Below, piece by piece: positions 8,391 to 8,679 of a stretch of DNA of 8,679 nt. The notes beneath the pieces are model-generated. The model saw nothing but the letters and a program-made list of their open reading frames with translations, was not told the origin of the DNA and made no database searches. A program made the position numbers and the translations under genes. Source of the stretch: JBFWWW01 sp050245975 (GTDB lineage Bacteria > Pseudomonadota > Alphaproteobacteria > Rhizobiales > Hyphomicrobiaceae); assembly GCA_050245975.1 (NCBI GenBank), contig JBFWWW010000171.1, forward strand, positions 1 to 8,679. Direction: 5' to 3'. Numbering within the stretch: the first letter of the stretch is position 1; each line of letters starts with the position of its first letter.

Positions 8391-8679
8391 ATGGCAGGCC
8401 ATCTCGACGGCAAGGTCGTCGTTGTCACAGGTGCCGGCCGCGGCATCGGCCGCGAGATCGCGGTGCTCGCTGCCCGTGAAGGCGCGAGCGTCGTGGTCAA
8501 CGACCTGGGCGGCGCAGCCGATGGCGAGGGACAGACCAGCGCCGCTCCTGCCGACGAGGTGGTGGCCGATATTGTGAAAGCAGGCGGCAAGGCGGTTGCG
8601 AGCCTCGACAGCGTCGCCGAACCCGCCAGCGCCGAGCGCGTCATCAAGACCGCGGTCGACAGCTTCGGCCGCATCGACG
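8391..8679 (+). CDS. Classical SDR-family oxidoreductase, beta-oxidation MFE/FabG-like (partial, C-terminus missing)
   Basis: Only the first 96 codons are present; the gene continues past the right edge. The cofactor motif TGAGRGIG (TGxxxGIG) follows strand KVVVVTG, near residues 8-21. The second strand VVVNDLGG ends in Asp, which favours NAD(H) over NADP(H). The NDLGG tail followed by a long Gly/Ala-rich loop and ADEVVADIVKAGGKAVA is the form seen in the dehydrogenase domain of peroxisomal-type multifunctional enzyme 2 and in related bacterial 3-hydroxyacyl-CoA dehydrogenases, rather than in typical short FabG proteins. The visible D-S-V (LDSVAE) matches the strand that contacts adenine. AAGGGAG at 8378-8384 lies 6 nt before the ATG, a good ribosome-binding site. 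The catalytic Ser-Tyr-Lys is outside the window. It may act on an acyl-CoA hydroxyl group; a link to the neighbouring amidohydrolase or transporter is not evident. Confidence 0.88.
   Translation, partial: MAGHLDGKVVVVTGAGRGIGREIAVLAAREGASVVVNDLGGAADGEGQTSAAPADEVVADIVKAGGKAVASLDSVAEPASAERVIKTAVDSFGRID

Overview
The window is GC-rich, densely packed bacterial chromosome. Codon use (strong third-position G/C), gene families and layout suggest an alphaproteobacterium, most likely a soil or rhizosphere member of the Hyphomicrobiales (Rhizobiales). That placement is inferred from style and family content; no rRNA or marker gene is present. No IS element, CRISPR array, tRNA or phage gene was seen, and both ends cut through genes.

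Left half (1-3737, minus strand): a four-gene operon read right to left. It encodes a Gfo/Idh/MocA dehydrogenase, a xylose-isomerase-like TIM-barrel isomerase/epimerase, an enolase-superfamily enzyme with an intact muconate-lactonizing-type acid/base and metal set, and an extended SDR (epimerase/dehydratase-like) that runs off the left edge. All three junctions are 4-nt stop/start overlaps (GTGA, ATGA, ATGA), so translation is probably coupled. The set looks like a catabolic pathway for a sugar, sugar acid or polyol-derived acid by oxidation, isomerisation and dehydration. The substrate cannot be read from the sequence.

Middle (3738-7006): a 68-bp divergent intergenic region holds a near-perfect 20-bp palindrome, a good operator candidate. 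A plus-strand tripartite tricarboxylate transporter operon follows in the order tctC (periplasmic binding protein), tctB (small membrane subunit), tctA (large membrane subunit). A GC-rich hairpin with a short T-run between tctC and tctB looks like a partial terminator that would favour binding-protein expression. Divergent arrangement around one operator suggests the transporter feeds the left-hand pathway.

Right part (7003-8679): a minus-strand M20 amidohydrolase of the allantoate amidohydrolase / N-carbamoyl-L-amino-acid hydrolase / beta-ureidopropionase group converges on tctA, and the two stop codons share one CTAG. Across a 143-bp divergent spacer that contains a 13-bp palindrome, the start of a classical SDR resembling the dehydrogenase domain of multifunctional beta-oxidation enzymes begins on the plus strand and is cut by the right edge.

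No wholly new system type is evident. The most interesting item is the uncharacterised four-enzyme coupled operon with its dedicated transporter and shared palindrome.
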